Below, one piece after another: positions 43,601 through 53,835 of a stretch of DNA of 64,000 nt. Both the position numbers and the translations under genes were made by a program. The notes under the pieces were generated by a model. That model was not told the DNA's origin. It saw only the letters and a program-made list of their open reading frames with translations, and did no database searches. This DNA is from Pseudomonas capsici (GTDB lineage Bacteria > Pseudomonadota > Gammaproteobacteria > Pseudomonadales > Pseudomonadaceae). The stretch's first letter is position 1. Every line of letters begins with the position of its first letter. Location: positions 186,001 through 250,000 of the forward strand of contig NZ_JAFGZD010000007.1 in assembly GCF_017165765.1 (NCBI RefSeq), written 5' to 3'.

Positions 43601-43849
43601 TCAGGCGGCCTCTTCGGAGACGTTCAGGATGGTCAGCAGCGATTGGGCATGCTCGGCAGCTTCAAGCCCGAGACTGGTCAGATAGCCACCATCGACTTGG
43701 GTGGTCAGTCCTTTTTCAAAGAGTCTTTTGGCAGCCGCAATGGCTGTCGGGGCGGCCACATGGTGGACTTTGAGGCCTTCCTGGGTATTACCCAGATTGA
43801 ACAGTGCAAGGATTTCCAGTTCGGCAACCAGCTCAGGGGTATACGACAT
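43601..43849 (-). CDS. TIGR02647 family small protein
   Basis: An 82-residue protein: MSYTPELVAELEILALFNLGNTQEGLKVHHVAAPTAIAAAKRLFEKGLTTQVDGGYLTSLGLEAAEHAQSLLTIL. It matches the TIGR02647 family, found in Pseudomonas and relatives and often described as DNA-binding because of a winged-helix-like middle. No experimental role is known to me. It lies between cyaA and an unnamed acidic gene. Confidence 0.8.
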   Translation of the reverse strand: MSYTPELVAELEILALFNLGNTQEGLKVHHVAAPTAIAAAKRLFEKGLTTQVDGGYLTSLGLEAAEHAQSLLTILNVSEEAA

Positions 43850-44043
43850 AAGGACTCCAGACTTTTTTAGTTGGCTGGATCGTGAGGGTTACAGAATCGA
43901 CAAGGCTGTTTGACACGTCGGTTCTGTACGACCGTTTACGCCAGCTTGCAGGAAAGCCCCACGGGTTGAGTGGCAGAGGGGCTTTTGCAGTGTAGCCAGT
44001 GCCTGAAGTCTTTGCAGCATATCTCTTGCCGGAATATCGGAAG

Positions 44044-44319
44044 TCAGGCTTCGGGTGGCAGTTCCGGCAGGGCGCGCAGAGCGGTTTCGTACCACTGGGT
44101 ATTGAATGGCCGATCTTCTTCGAGCATGGCATCAATCTCGATTGCCAGCACATGAGCCATCAATTCGAGGATGTCTTCACGCTCATAGCCAACCAGCGTC
44201 AGCTTGTTGTAGGTGGCCTTGGCAGCTGGCGGATTATCCGCCTCGATCTGGTTTTCAATCGCTTCGATCAGGGTCGATGCGGTGAACTCTTCTTCATCGT
44301 TATCGATTGTGTCGGTCAT
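44044..44319 (-). CDS. Acidic hypothetical protein
   Basis: A 91-residue acidic, helix-rich protein: MTDTIDNDEEEFTASTLIEAIENQIEADNPPAAKATYNKLTLVGYEREDILELMAHVLAIEIDAMLEEDRPFNTQWYETALRALPELPPEA. No signal peptide, membrane segment or known motif. Codon use matches the core genes and no overlapping frame competes, so I take it as a real conserved gene of unknown role near argH. A possible ribosome site (GAGGATTTACC) precedes the start. Confidence 0.68.
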   Translation of the reverse strand: MTDTIDNDEEEFTASTLIEAIENQIEADNPPAAKATYNKLTLVGYEREDILELMAHVLAIEIDAMLEEDRPFNTQWYETALRALPELPPEA

Positions 44320-44495
44320 GGTAAATCCTCAGTGAAGAGGGGCAGTTTAACTGGATTCTTTTACCGTGTCGGCTTCGGTGGGGCCTGTCTGTCAGAGCGG
44401 TCTTTAAGTTATGTAAGGGGTGCTTAACCCACTGACATTTCTGGACAAATATATAAAGTACCGGCACACAAAACTTAATGGTCATGGAGGCCGAC

Positions 44496-45170
44496 GTGCT
44501 GAAGCTTTATGGTTTTGCCGCAAGCAATTATTTCAATATGGTCAAGCTGGCGCTGCTGGAGAAGCAACTGCCCTTTGAAGTGATTGCGCTGCATGGATGC
44601 CAGAATCCCGAGGTACTGGCGATCAGTGCACGAGGCAAGGTGCCGATACTGGAAACCGACCAGGGTTTCATCAGTGAGACGGATGTCATCCTGCGTTACA
44701 TCGAGGAAACCCAGCCCGGTCGCGCACTGCTTCCCGAGGACCCATTCTCCCGCGCTCAGGTCTGGACCGTCGCCAAGGAAATCGAACTGTATATCGAGTT
44801 GCCGGCGCGGCTGTGTTACGTCGAGGTATTCTTCGGCGGGCGGCCCACTCCCGAGGACCTCAAGGCCAAGGCTCGCCGGGACTTGCTCAAGGGGTTTCAG
44901 GCCCTGGCCCAGCGTGCCCGTTTTGCTCCCTATGTGGCGGGCAGGCACTTCACTCTGGCGGATCTGTATTTTCTTTACAGCGTCGATCTTGCCCATCAGG
45001 TCGCAGAGAAACTGTTTGGTCTGGATCTGTTGAGGGATATGCCGGGCGCGCGGGCTCTGCTTGAGCGTCTGGCGCTCAATCCGAATGTGCAACGGGTAGC
45101 GGACGACAGGGAAGCCGAGCTGCCAGCATTCCTGGCGCGTGTGCAGGCGGTAGGGCGCAAGGCTGGCTGA
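44496..45170 (+). CDS. Glutathione S-transferase family protein
   Basis: A 224-residue protein with an N-terminal thioredoxin-like domain ('LKLYGFAASNYFNMVKLALLEKQLPFEVIALHGCQNPEVLAISARGKVPILETDQGFISETDVILRYIEE', with the cis-Pro and the ETD glutathione contacts) and an all-helical C-terminal domain ('APYVAGRHFTLADLYFLYSVDLA'). I place the start at the GTG at 44496, six bases after TGGAGG; the ATG at 44478 lacks a ribosome site. Substrate unknown. Confidence 0.85.
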   Translation: MLKLYGFAASNYFNMVKLALLEKQLPFEVIALHGCQNPEVLAISARGKVPILETDQGFISETDVILRYIEETQPGRALLPEDPFSRAQVWTVAKEIELYIELPARLCYVEVFFGGRPTPEDLKAKARRDLLKGFQALAQRARFAPYVAGRHFTLADLYFLYSVDLAHQVAEKLFGLDLLRDMPGARALLERLALNPNVQRVADDREAELPAFLARVQAVGRKAG

Positions 45171-45172
45171 AC

Positions 45173-45205
45173 GTGTGGGGAGCGGATGAGTCCGCTCCCA
45201 CACAA
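45173..45205. terminator. Bidirectional terminator between the GST gene and argH
   Basis: GTGTGGGGAGCGGA (45173-45186) pairs with TCCGCTCCCACAC (45191-45203) across TGAG with a one-base bulge. It lies between convergent genes and can end both transcripts. The arms resemble the outer part of Pseudomonas REP elements. Confidence 0.75.
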
Positions 45206-45220
45206 TTTGTACCCTCAGCG

Positions 45221-46615
45221 TTAACGGCTGGCCAACAGCGCCTGACCGCGAACGACAGCTGCCCGGACTTGCTCCGGAGCTGTGCCACCAATGTGGTTAC
45301 GGGCATTGACCGAGCCTTCCAGGGTCAGCACGGCAAATACGTCCTGCTCGATCTGATCGCTGAATTTACGCAGCTCTTCCAGGCTCATTTCTGCCAGATC
45401 CTTGCCGGTTTCCACACCGTACTTCACGGCATGACCGACGATTTCGTGGCAGTCACGGAATGGCAGGCCGCGGCGCACCAGATAGTCCGCCAGGTCGGTG
45501 GCAGTGGAGAAGCCGCGCAGCGCCGCTTCACGCATGATGGCGTGTTTCGGCTTGATGGCCGGGATCATGTCGGCAAAGGCGCGCAACGAGTCGCGCAAGG
45601 TGTCGGCTGCGTCGAACAGCGGCTCCTTGTCTTCCTGGTTGTCCTTGTTGTAGGCCAGCGGCTGGCCCTTCATCAGGGTCAGCAGGCCCATCAGTGCACC
45701 AAACACGCGGCCGCTCTTGCCGCGAACCAGTTCCGGCACGTCCGGGTTCTTCTTCTGCGGCATGATCGAACTGCCCGTGCAGAAGCGGTCCGGCAAGTCG
45801 ATGAACTGGAACTGGGCGCTGGTCCAGAGCACCAGCTCTTCGGAAAAGCGCGACAGATGCATCATCGCAACCGAAGCGGCCGAGCAGAATTCGATGGCGA
45901 AGTCGCGATCCGAGACGCCGTCCAGCGAGTTGCCGCCTACGGCTTCGAAACCCAGCAGCTTGCAGGTCAGTTCGCGGTCGATCGGGTAGGTGGTGCCTGC
46001 CAGCGCGGCGCTGCCCAGTGGCATGCGGTTCAGGCGCTTGCGGCAGTCGACCAGACGTTCGTAGTCGCGGCTGAGCATTTCGAACCAGGCCAGCATGTGA
46101 TGGCCGAACGTCACTGGCTGGGCGGTCTGCAGGTGAGTGAAGCCCGGCATGATGGTTTCGGCTTCACGCTCGGCCTGTTCCAGCAGTCCTTTTTGCAGGC
46201 GTGTGATTTCGCCAAGGATCAGGTCGATTTCGTCACGCAGCCACAGGCGGATATCGGTGGCGACCTGATCGTTGCGGCTGCGACCGGTGTGCAGCTTCTT
46301 GCCGGTGATGCCGATGCGGTCGGTCAGACGCGCCTCGATGTTCATGTGCACGTCTTCCAGATCGACGCGCCATTCGAAACTGCCGGCTTCGATCTCGCTC
46401 TGGATGGTTTTCAGGCCATCTATGATGGTGTCGCGCTCGGCTTCGGTCAGGACGCCGACCTGAGCCAGCATCGTGGCGTGGGCGATAGAACCCATGATGT
46501 CGTGACGATACAGGCGTTGGTCGAAGGTGACGGAGGCCGTGAAGCGCGCGACGAAGGCGTCGACGGGCTCACTGAAACGGCCGCCCCAGGACTGGTTGGT
46601 CTTGTCGGTGCTCAT
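45221..46615 (-). CDS. argH: Argininosuccinate lyase
   Basis: A 464-residue lyase releasing arginine and fumarate from argininosuccinate. The fumarase/ASL signature '[12 protein letters not shown]' is present, with '[16 protein letters not shown]', '[17 protein letters not shown]' and '[10 protein letters not shown]'. I place the start at the ATG at 46615 ([29 protein letters not shown]). It is divergent from algZ, as in P. aeruginosa. Confidence 0.96.
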   Translation of the reverse strand: MSTDKTNQSWGGRFSEPVDAFVARFTASVTFDQRLYRHDIMGSIAHATMLAQVGVLTEAERDTIIDGLKTIQSEIEAGSFEWRVDLEDVHMNIEARLTDRIGITGKKLHTGRSRNDQVATDIRLWLRDEIDLILGEITRLQKGLLEQAEREAETIMPGFTHLQTAQPVTFGHHMLAWFEMLSRDYERLVDCRKRLNRMPLGSAALAGTTYPIDRELTCKLLGFEAVGGNSLDGVSDRDFAIEFCSAASVAMMHLSRFSEELVLWTSAQFQFIDLPDRFCTGSSIMPQKKNPDVPELVRGKSGRVFGALMGLLTLMKGQPLAYNKDNQEDKEPLFDAADTLRDSLRAFADMIPAIKPKHAIMREAALRGFSTATDLADYLVRRGLPFRDCHEIVGHAVKYGVETGKDLAEMSLEELRKFSDQIEQDVFAVLTLEGSVNARNHIGGTAPEQVRAAVVRGQALLASR

Positions 46616-46762
46616 GGATTCGCTCGTTGCTCTGCTGAAAGTGGCGTGCCCGGTTCGTGGCACAAGGGCGCTGACGATGATAACAGGTTGTTGCTTTTTT
46701 ATTCTCGGATGGCTTGCCGCTGACGATGCCAGGGACGAGACTTGGCTCATGCGAGAGGACCT

Positions 46763-47830
46763 ATGAAACCCGATTCCAGACCGAACCCCGGCAAGGACTT
46801 TTTCCTGCCTGAACTATGCTTGCCGCAGACGCTGCTGGTGCTCATCGTGCTGGCCGAGCTGCTGGTGCTTGTCATTGTCCTGCTTCAGCCCATGAATCAG
46901 GGGTTCGACTGGATGTGTCTGGCGCTGATGTCGATGTTCGTGCAGTGGATCGTGCTGCTGTCGGCGGCTCTGCTGTGCGGGTTGCGCCCCTGGCTGGCAC
47001 GTCTTTCACCCGGTCTTGCAGGTATTCTCAGCTGCATGCTGGTAGTCGGGCTAACCTTGTTGTGTGCGGCAGTAACGGATGTCTGCCAACTGACCGGCAG
47101 GGTTTCGCCGGGCAGCATGGTCGAGCGCTATATCCGTTATGCGTTGATCGCGTTGATCATGTCTGCATTGATGTTGCGCTACTTTTATCTGCAGAGTCAG
47201 TGGCGCAAGCAGCAGCAGGGTGAACTGCAGGCCAGGATCGAATCGCTTCAGGCCAGGATTCGACCGCATTTTCTGTTCAACACGCTCAACAGCATTGCCA
47301 GCCTGGTGTCCAGCAATCCGCTCAAGGCCGAGCAGGCCGTGCTGGATCTGTCGGACCTGTTTCGCGCCAGTCTCGCCAAGCCCGGCAGCCTGGTGACCTG
47401 GCATGAAGAACTGGCGTTGGCGAAACGATATTTATCGATTGAGCAATATCGTCTCGGCGAGCGTCTACAGTTGGACTGGAGGGTGAGCGCAATTCCGGAT
47501 GATTTGCCCATTCCCCAGCTGACGTTGCAGCCATTGCTGGAGAACGCCTTGATCTATGGCATTGCCCCGCGCATCGAAGGGGGCATAGTTACCGTCGAGG
47601 CAGACTATGAAGGGGGAGAGTTCATATTGTGTGTCAGCAATCCCTATGAAGAAGTTGCCACACGGCAGACTTCCAACGGTACTCAACAGGCCCTGTTGAA
47701 TATAGGTGCACGCATTACGGCACTTTTTGGCCCGCACGCCAGTCTGAGCGTGGAGCGCCGTAACGGTCGTCACTACACCTGTCTACGCTATCCTTGTGCG
47801 AGACTCACGCAGGAAGCCAGAGCAATATGA
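46763..47830 (+). CDS. algZ: Sensor kinase AlgZ/FimS
   Basis: A 355-residue LytS-type membrane kinase. Four to five membrane segments occupy about 28-145; the kinase core follows with '[40 protein letters not shown]', where the His is the expected phosphorylation site, and '[20 protein letters not shown]' as the N box. AlgZ works with AlgR to control alginate, twitching and virulence genes. The stop overlaps algR by four bases (ATGA). RBS GAGAGGA. Confidence 0.93.
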   Translation: MKPDSRPNPGKDFFLPELCLPQTLLVLIVLAELLVLVIVLLQPMNQGFDWMCLALMSMFVQWIVLLSAALLCGLRPWLARLSPGLAGILSCMLVVGLTLLCAAVTDVCQLTGRVSPGSMVERYIRYALIALIMSALMLRYFYLQSQWRKQQQGELQARIESLQARIRPHFLFNTLNSIASLVSSNPLKAEQAVLDLSDLFRASLAKPGSLVTWHEELALAKRYLSIEQYRLGERLQLDWRVSAIPDDLPIPQLTLQPLLENALIYGIAPRIEGGIVTVEADYEGGEFILCVSNPYEEVATRQTSNGTQQALLNIGARITALFGPHASLSVERRNGRHYTCLRYPCARLTQEARAI

Positions 47831-48573
47831 ATGTCCTGATCGTTGATGACGAACCCCTGGCCCGCGAGCGACTGAGCCGATTGGTCGGTGAAATCGAGGG
47901 TTACAGGGTACTTGAACCCAGCGCTACCAATGGCGAAGAAGCTTTGGCGCTGATTGAAAACCTCAAGCCAGATGTCGTGCTGCTCGATATCCGCATGCCG
48001 GGTCTCGACGGCCTTCAGGTCGCAGCGAAACTGTGCGAGCGCGAAACTCCGCCCGCTGTCGTCTTTTGTACTGCGCACGACGAATTTGCACTGGACGCCT
48101 TTCAGGTCAGTGCCGTCGGTTATCTGGTCAAACCTGTGCGCCCCGAGAATCTCGTCGAGGCGTTGAGAAAAGCCGAGCGCCCCAATCGCGTGCAGTTGGC
48201 CGCGATGACCCGCCCGGCTGCCGAAAGTGGCAGCGGTCCGCGCAGCCATATCAGTGCGCGAACCCGTAAAGGCATTGAGCTGATCCCGCTGGATCAGGTG
48301 ATCTTTTTCATTGCCGACCACAAGTACGTCACCCTGCGCCATGAAGGCGGCGAAGTCCTGCTGGATGAACCGCTCAAGGCGCTGGAAGACGAGTTTGGTG
48401 ACCGATTCGTGCGTATCCACCGCAATGCGCTGGTGGCGCGAGAGCGGATCGAGCGTTTGCAGCGCACGCCGCTGGGGCATTTCCAGCTGTTCCTCAAAGG
48501 CCTCAATGGCGACGCCTTGATCGTCAGCCGCCGGCATGTCGCCGGGGTGCGCAAGATGATGCAACAGTTGTAG
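47827..48573 (+). CDS. algR: Response regulator AlgR
   Basis: A 248-residue LytTR-type response regulator. The receiver domain has the acidic pocket 'VDDEP' and phospho-Asp54 in 'VVLLDIRMPGLDG', the conserved Lys in 'GYLVKPVRPENL'. The C-terminal LytTR DNA-binding domain is 'RTRKGIELIPLDQVIFFIADHKYVTLRHEGGEVLLDEPLKALEDEFGDRFVRIHRNALVARERIERLQR'. Translationally coupled to algZ. Confidence 0.95.
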   Translation: MNVLIVDDEPLARERLSRLVGEIEGYRVLEPSATNGEEALALIENLKPDVVLLDIRMPGLDGLQVAAKLCERETPPAVVFCTAHDEFALDAFQVSAVGYLVKPVRPENLVEALRKAERPNRVQLAAMTRPAAESGSGPRSHISARTRKGIELIPLDQVIFFIADHKYVTLRHEGGEVLLDEPLKALEDEFGDRFVRIHRNALVARERIERLQRTPLGHFQLFLKGLNGDALIVSRRHVAGVRKMMQQL

Positions 48574-48800
48574 GTACGAAAAAGTGGCTGCCCTCGCCGG
48601 AAGGCTTGCAGGATGTCGGGCCGGTTCCAGTCCACAGAGTGTTGCCGTTGTGGAGGCATCGGGTTCGGTCGGGGCGCGCTTTAGCCACTGTCATTTCGTT
48701 GATCCGGGTCATGAAGCCGATTTTACTTTTTGAGTCAGCGCTGAAGTCGTTCCGGTTGTGCTGTTATTATCCGTCGCAATTATCAAGCACGGATTGATTC

Positions 48801-49742
48801 ATGTCTTCTCGCGAAATCCGCATTGCCACCCGTAAAAGTGCGCTGGCCCTCTGGCAGGCCGAATATGTCAAAGCCAGGCTTGAACAGGCTCATCCGGGCC
48901 TGATCGTGACGCTGGTGCCTATGGTCAGCCGTGGCGACAAACTGCTCGACTCGCCGCTGTCGAAAATCGGCGGCAAGGGCCTGTTCGTCAAGGAACTGGA
49001 AACGGCGCTTCTGGAAAACGAAGCGGATATCGCCGTTCATTCCATGAAAGACGTGCCGATGGATTTCCCCGAAGGCCTCGGTCTGTTCTGCATCTGTGAG
49101 CGCGAAGATCCGCGCGACGCATTCGTCTCCAATAACTTCAGCAGTCTGGAGCAGCTTCCTGCGGGCAGCATCGTGGGCACTTCGAGTCTGCGGCGTCAGG
49201 CTCAACTGCTGACACGTCGGCCTGATCTGGAGATCCGCTTTCTGCGCGGCAACGTCAATACCCGTCTGGCCAAGCTCGATGCCGGAGAGTACGACGCAAT
49301 CATTCTTGCCACGGCCGGCCTGATACGTCTGGGTTTCGAAGACCGCATCACTTCGGCCATCAGTGTCGAGGACAGCCTGCCAGCCGGCGGACAGGGCGCC
49401 GTCGGTATCGAGTGCCGTAGCGCCGATGCCGAGATTCACGCATTGCTTGCGCCGCTGCATCATGGCGATACCGCCGTGCGCGTGATTGCCGAGCGGGCCT
49501 TGAACAAACATCTCAACGGTGGCTGCCAGGTGCCTATCGCCTGCTATGCCGTTCTGGAAGGCGATCAGGTGTGGCTGCGCGGTCTGGTAGGTGATCCGGC
49601 AGGCGGCCTGTTGCTGCATGCCGAGGCCCGTGCACCACAGACATCCGCCCAGGCGTTGGGTGTACAGGTCGCCGAAGACTTGCTGGCCCAGGGTGCAGGC
49701 AAGATTCTCAAGGCTGTTTATGGCGAGGCTCGAGAAGAATGA
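48801..49742 (+). CDS. hemC: Hydroxymethylbilane synthase (porphobilinogen deaminase)
   Basis: A 313-residue enzyme joining four porphobilinogens to hydroxymethylbilane. The dipyrromethane cofactor cysteine is C242 in '[13 protein letters not shown]'; '[17 protein letters not shown]' and '[36 protein letters not shown]' are further HemC signatures. Its stop overlaps the hemD start by four bases, beginning the hemC-hemD-hemX-hemY operon. Confidence 0.97.
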   Translation: MSSREIRIATRKSALALWQAEYVKARLEQAHPGLIVTLVPMVSRGDKLLDSPLSKIGGKGLFVKELETALLENEADIAVHSMKDVPMDFPEGLGLFCICEREDPRDAFVSNNFSSLEQLPAGSIVGTSSLRRQAQLLTRRPDLEIRFLRGNVNTRLAKLDAGEYDAIILATAGLIRLGFEDRITSAISVEDSLPAGGQGAVGIECRSADAEIHALLAPLHHGDTAVRVIAERALNKHLNGGCQVPIACYAVLEGDQVWLRGLVGDPAGGLLLHAEARAPQTSAQALGVQVAEDLLAQGAGKILKAVYGEAREE

Positions 49743-50518
49743 ATAGCTGGCGTCTGTTGCTGACTCGTCCCGCCGAAGAATCGGCAGCGCTGGCCAAGGT
49801 GCTGGCCGACAACGGGGTGTTCAGCAGCAGTCTGCCTCTGCTTGAAATCGAGCCGTTGCCCATCCCTCCCGAGCACCGCTCGAAGATTTTCGATCTGCCT
49901 CTCTATAGCGCGATCATTGTGGTCAGCAAGCCAGCGGCCCGTCTTGGGCTGGAACTGGTGGACGAGATCTGGCCGCAACCCTTTATCCAGCCCTGGTTCA
50001 GCGTAGGCGCGGCGACCGGACAGATTCTGCTCGACTATGGCCTGATCGGTGTGAAATGGCCCGAACGGGGCGATGACAGCGAAGCCTTGCTTGAACTGCC
50101 CCAATTGCAGGAGGCTATCTCCATACCGGGCAGCCGGGTGCTGATCATGCGCGGGGATGAAGGGCGCGAGCTTTTGGCAGAGCGTCTGCGCGAGCAAGGT
50201 GTTAGTGTCGACTACTTGCCGCTGTACCGCCGTTTTCTGCCAGAGTATCCGCTTTCGACCCTTTCAAAGCGCGTCGAATCGGAACGCTTGAACGGGCTGG
50301 TGGTCAGCAGTGGGCAGGGTTTTGAACATCTGCTCCAGTTGGCAGGTGATGCCTGGCCGAAACTGGCCGGGTTGCCTTTATTCGTACCGAGCCCCAGGGT
50401 TGCCGAAATGGCGCGTGCCGCCGGGGCTCAAACCGTGGTTGATTGTCGTGGCGCGAACGCCGCGGCGTTGCTGGCCGCTTTGCGGGATCAGCCTCAGCCT
50501 GTCGTCAAGGCGTACTGA
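49739..50518 (+). CDS. hemD: Uroporphyrinogen-III synthase
   Basis: A 259-residue HemD protein that closes hydroxymethylbilane to uroporphyrinogen III. Sequence conservation in this family is low, but '[34 protein letters not shown]', '[13 protein letters not shown]' and '[34 protein letters not shown]' are typical. Overlap with hemC and position before hemX fix the assignment. Confidence 0.93.
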   Translation: MNSWRLLLTRPAEESAALAKVLADNGVFSSSLPLLEIEPLPIPPEHRSKIFDLPLYSAIIVVSKPAARLGLELVDEIWPQPFIQPWFSVGAATGQILLDYGLIGVKWPERGDDSEALLELPQLQEAISIPGSRVLIMRGDEGRELLAERLREQGVSVDYLPLYRRFLPEYPLSTLSKRVESERLNGLVVSSGQGFEHLLQLAGDAWPKLAGLPLFVPSPRVAEMARAAGAQTVVDCRGANAAALLAALRDQPQPVVKAY

Positions 50519-50568
50519 GCGACGAGTTGTCGTTTACGCGACTACGCCCAAATGCAAAGGATGGATAC

Positions 50569-51687
50569 GTGAGCGAAACAGCCTTGCCTAAAGATGAAGA
50601 ATCGGTGCTGAAAACATCGACATCCACACCCGATCCAGTGCGCCCCGTGCGTGCGGGTACTCGCAGCAATGGTCTGGTGTTTCTGGCCCTGCTGCTTGCT
50701 GTTGCAGGCGTTGCCGTCGCCGGTTGGGGGGTATGGCAACTGCGCATGCTGCAGGAAGGTCACTTGCAGCAGCGAGGACAGGTCGAAGGTATCGCTCAGC
50801 AGACACGGCTACTGACCGAAAACGATCAGGAACTGAGTGCGCGTCTTGCTCAATTTCCACCTGTCGATCAACTGGAAGACAGCCGTCGTCTGGTGGCTCA
50901 GTTGCAGGGCGACCAGCAGCGTCTGAGCCAGCGTCTGGAAACCGTGCTTGGCGCAAGCCGCAAGGACTGGCGTCTGGCCGAAGCCGAACACCTGTTGCGT
51001 CTTGCCAGTCTGCGCCTGTCGGCATTGCAGGACATCAACAGTGCCCAGGCGCTGGTTCAGGGGGCCGATGAAATTCTGCGCGAACAGGATGATCCGGGTT
51101 CGTTTGCCGCTCGCGAGCAACTGGCCAAGAGCCTGGCAGCGCTGCGCAGTATCGAGCAACCTGACCGTACCGGCCTGTTCCTGCAACTGGCCGCCCTGCG
51201 CGACCAGTCCGTTCAGCTCAACAGGCTGGCTCCCGAGTACGAAGATAAAGGCGAACCGCTCCTGGGCCTGACTCCGGACAAGAACGACGACAGTTACTGG
51301 GCCCGCTGGTGGAGCAATATCTCCCATTACTTCCGCATCGACTTCAATGCCGACAAGGACATTCGTCCGGTCCTGGCAGGCCAGAGTCTGGCCCAGGTCC
51401 GTCTGGCCCTGAGCCTTGCAATCGAGCAGGCGCAATGGGCAGCGCTCAATGGCGAGCCGAAGATCTATACCCAGTCACTGCTGGAAGCCAAAAGCGTCCT
51501 GATGGGCAACTTCAATCAGGATGATCCGCAGAGCAAGGTGATCGGCGAGCGTCTGGATACCCTGATCAAACAACCGGTTTCGGTGGTGACGCCGGATCTG
51601 GCTCAGAGTCTGAGTGCAGTCCAGGCCTACCTTGAACGTCGTCATGCAGCAGGTCAGCCTGCCGAGGCTCGGGGGATCAGCCCATGA
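50569..51687 (+). CDS. hemX: HemX, uroporphyrinogen-III C-methyltransferase-like membrane protein
   Basis: A 372-residue inner-membrane protein. One membrane anchor at about 33-53 ('GLVFLALLLAVAGVAVAGWGVW'), then a long periplasmic coiled-coil region (55-130) and a HemX domain ('DWRLAEAEHLLRLASLRLSALQDINSAQALVQGADEILRE'). Despite the old name, it has no methyltransferase motifs; its role in haem synthesis is unclear, probably as a scaffold. Start is GTG at 50569 with AAGGAT upstream. The stop overlaps hemY (ATGA). Confidence 0.9.
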   Translation: MSETALPKDEESVLKTSTSTPDPVRPVRAGTRSNGLVFLALLLAVAGVAVAGWGVWQLRMLQEGHLQQRGQVEGIAQQTRLLTENDQELSARLAQFPPVDQLEDSRRLVAQLQGDQQRLSQRLETVLGASRKDWRLAEAEHLLRLASLRLSALQDINSAQALVQGADEILREQDDPGSFAAREQLAKSLAALRSIEQPDRTGLFLQLAALRDQSVQLNRLAPEYEDKGEPLLGLTPDKNDDSYWARWWSNISHYFRIDFNADKDIRPVLAGQSLAQVRLALSLAIEQAQWAALNGEPKIYTQSLLEAKSVLMGNFNQDDPQSKVIGERLDTLIKQPVSVVTPDLAQSLSAVQAYLERRHAAGQPAEARGISP

Positions 51688-52928
51688 AGCGTGTCTATGT
51701 GCTGCTGTTCATTGCCATCGCTGTTGCAGCGCTGATTGGTATCGCGATTGCCGAGCACTCCGGCTACGTATTGATCGCCTATCAGAACTTCCGCTATGAA
51801 TCGAGTCTGTGGGCAACCCTTGGCCTGTTAGTGGCGTTTCTGCTGCTGATCTTCATTGCCCGGCTTCTGATCACATTGCTCACTACATCCGGTGGTGTGG
51901 TCAATCCATGGTCGCGTCGCAATCGCCGCCGTCGCGTGCAACTGGCAATCGAGCAGGGGCAGATGGATCTTGCCGAGGGCCGCTGGGCCAGCGCGCAGCG
52001 TCATCTGCATCGCGCCGCCGAATCCGATCCTCAGCCGTTGCTGTATTACCTTGGTGCTGCGCGGGCCGCCAACGAACAGGGCCGCTACGAAGAAAGTGAC
52101 AGTCTGCTGGAGCGCGCCTTGGAACGTCAGCCTCAGGCGGAACTGGCGATTGCCCTGAGTCATGCGCAACTGCAGCAGGACCGTGGGGACACCGATGGGG
52201 CGCTTGCCACCTTGCAGGCCATGCATGAGCGGCATCCGCACAACCCGCAGGTGCTGCGGCAGTTGCAGCGCCTGTATCAGCAGCGAGGAGACTGGTCCGA
52301 CCTGATCCGGCTGCTGCCCGAACTGCGCAAGGACAAGGTGCTGCCGCCCAGGGAACTGGCCGAGCTCGAGCGTCGCGCCTGGGGTGAAAACCTTACCCTG
52401 GCGGCCTATCGCGAGGAAGGCGATGGCGTTCTGACCGGGCTGCCATCACTGGAAAAAGCCTGGAAGGATCTTACCTCTGCCCAGCGACAGGAGCCGCAAC
52501 TGGTGCTGGCGTATGCCGAGCAACTACGTCGTCTTGGGGCCGAAGCCCAGGCCGAAGAGGTGCTGCGTACGGCGCTCAAGAAAGACTACAACAGTCACCT
52601 GGCAAGACTTTATGGTCTGGTGCGTGGCACTGACGAGTCGAAGCAATTGCAGGTTGCCGAAGCCTGGCTGAAGCAGCATTCGGATGACCCGAGCCTGCTG
52701 CTGAGTCTCGGACGCATCTGTCAGCAGGCCCGGCTTTGGGGCAAGGCCCGTGATTATCTGGAGAGCAGCCTGCGTTTGCAGCGCAATCCGGAAACCTGTG
52801 CCGAACTGGCTCGTCTGCTGGCTCGACTGGGAGAGACCGATCGCAGCAATCAGCTGTTTCAGGAAGGTCTGGGAATGCTCGATGAGCGTTTTCTGGCTCG
52901 TCCGCTTCCGGCATTGAGCAGTACCTGA
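51684..52928 (+). CDS. hemY: HemY, TPR-containing haem biosynthesis membrane protein
   Basis: A 414-residue inner-membrane protein. Two membrane segments (about 5-25 and 42-65) open the HemY N-terminal domain ('GYVLIAYQNFRYESSLWATLGLLVAFLLLIFIARLL'), followed by tetratricopeptide-like helical repeats ('GRWASAQRHLHRAAESDPQPLLYYLGAARAANEQGRYEESDSLLERAL'). Distinct from the Bacillus protoporphyrinogen oxidase of the same name. Role in haem formation is indirect. Last gene of the hem operon. Confidence 0.93.
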   Translation: MKRVYVLLFIAIAVAALIGIAIAEHSGYVLIAYQNFRYESSLWATLGLLVAFLLLIFIARLLITLLTTSGGVVNPWSRRNRRRRVQLAIEQGQMDLAEGRWASAQRHLHRAAESDPQPLLYYLGAARAANEQGRYEESDSLLERALERQPQAELAIALSHAQLQQDRGDTDGALATLQAMHERHPHNPQVLRQLQRLYQQRGDWSDLIRLLPELRKDKVLPPRELAELERRAWGENLTLAAYREEGDGVLTGLPSLEKAWKDLTSAQRQEPQLVLAYAEQLRRLGAEAQAEEVLRTALKKDYNSHLARLYGLVRGTDESKQLQVAEAWLKQHSDDPSLLLSLGRICQQARLWGKARDYLESSLRLQRNPETCAELARLLARLGETDRSNQLFQEGLGMLDERFLARPLPALSST

Positions 52929-52938
52929 GTCCGGGTGC

Positions 52939-52967
52939 CGCGAAAGCCCTTTTTCAGGGCTTTCGCG
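52939..52967 (+). terminator. Hairpin terminator after hemY
   Basis: CGCGAAAGCCCT (52939-52950) and AGGGCTTTCGCG (52956-52967) form a perfect 12-base stem 11 bases after the hemY stop. The T-run is within the loop, not after the stem, so efficiency is uncertain. Confidence 0.65.
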
Positions 52968-53146
52968 TCATGAACTCATCGCCAATTCAGGCGTTGGATT
53001 GTTCCTACGGTAGCCGGTAAAAAATCTCCCTGATCTGGTGTTTTGTTTCTCCTGTAAACAGCGACGCATCCGTACTTCGTCGCCTTGAAAGCGTTGTGTG
53101 CTTTCCTCTACCGTAACTGTCTCGTCTTATTCGTTACGGATTTGCC

Positions 53147-53662
53147 ATGTATCTGGCCCGCACGCGTACCTTGTTCTTCCTGGCATTCATCGCAAGTGTA
53201 CTGATCATCGGCGCTACCCTTTATCTGCAACATGCTTTTGGCCTGGTTCCCTGCACCCTTTGCCTTCTACAGCGAGCACTCATCACCGGATGCAGTCTGG
53301 TCTGTCTGGTGGCGGCCATACATGCGCCTCGGGAGTCCGGCTGGCACCGCTACTGCCTGGTCCTGCTGGCCCTGGCTCTGTCGGGTGCTCTGGTGGCGGG
53401 GTTTCATATATGGCTGCAGACCGCGTCTGCCGAAGAATTGATGCCTGTCGTCGCCCGGTATCAGCATGTGCTCAATGCTCTTTCTCTCGAAAGCGGTAGC
53501 GAGGGTGCCTACGTGTGTGCAGAAATCAATTGGTCACTGTTCGACATCACTCTGCCGGAGTGGAGCCTGCTGGCTTTTGTGATCCTGTGCCTGCTGGCGT
53601 TGTATCCACTTTTCAGTGGGTTGCATCATTGGTTCTTCGCTGACACTGAAGGAAGGTATTAA
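53147..53662 (+). CDS. dsbB: DsbB/DsbH-like disulfide bond protein lacking one periplasmic cysteine
   Basis: A 171-residue four-helix membrane protein of the DsbB family, which passes electrons from DsbA to quinone. The quinone-side pair is intact (C36-x-x-C39 in 'LVPCTLCLLQR'). The second periplasmic loop normally has two cysteines; here only C124 remains ('AYVCAEINWSLFDITLPEWSLLAF'), and the position where the first is expected reads 'ELMPVVAR' (V101). The reading frame is whole, so this looks like a true substitution. Activity with DsbA is doubtful; a divergent function or a second DsbB elsewhere is likely. The same place as dsbH/dsbB2 next to algQ in P. aeruginosa. Confidence 0.85.
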   Translation: MYLARTRTLFFLAFIASVLIIGATLYLQHAFGLVPCTLCLLQRALITGCSLVCLVAAIHAPRESGWHRYCLVLLALALSGALVAGFHIWLQTASAEELMPVVARYQHVLNALSLESGSEGAYVCAEINWSLFDITLPEWSLLAFVILCLLALYPLFSGLHHWFFADTEGRY

Positions 53663-53835
53663 ACGCTTGTATGAACTTTCTCGCCTGCGTACCTTGATGG
53701 CCTTGTCGTGCGGGCATAATCTGAGCCGCACGCGTCATTGGGAGTATGCTGTCCTGACGCTTTTACAGGCTCGGTTCTTGCGATATGGTAAGACGAGCAA
53801 AGGACCGCATGCCCCTTAAGGGAAGAGAGAACATC

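Noticed and set aside
45173..46723. Open frame of 516 residues on the + strand across argH
   Set aside because: Antisense shadow of argH; starts within a terminator stem.
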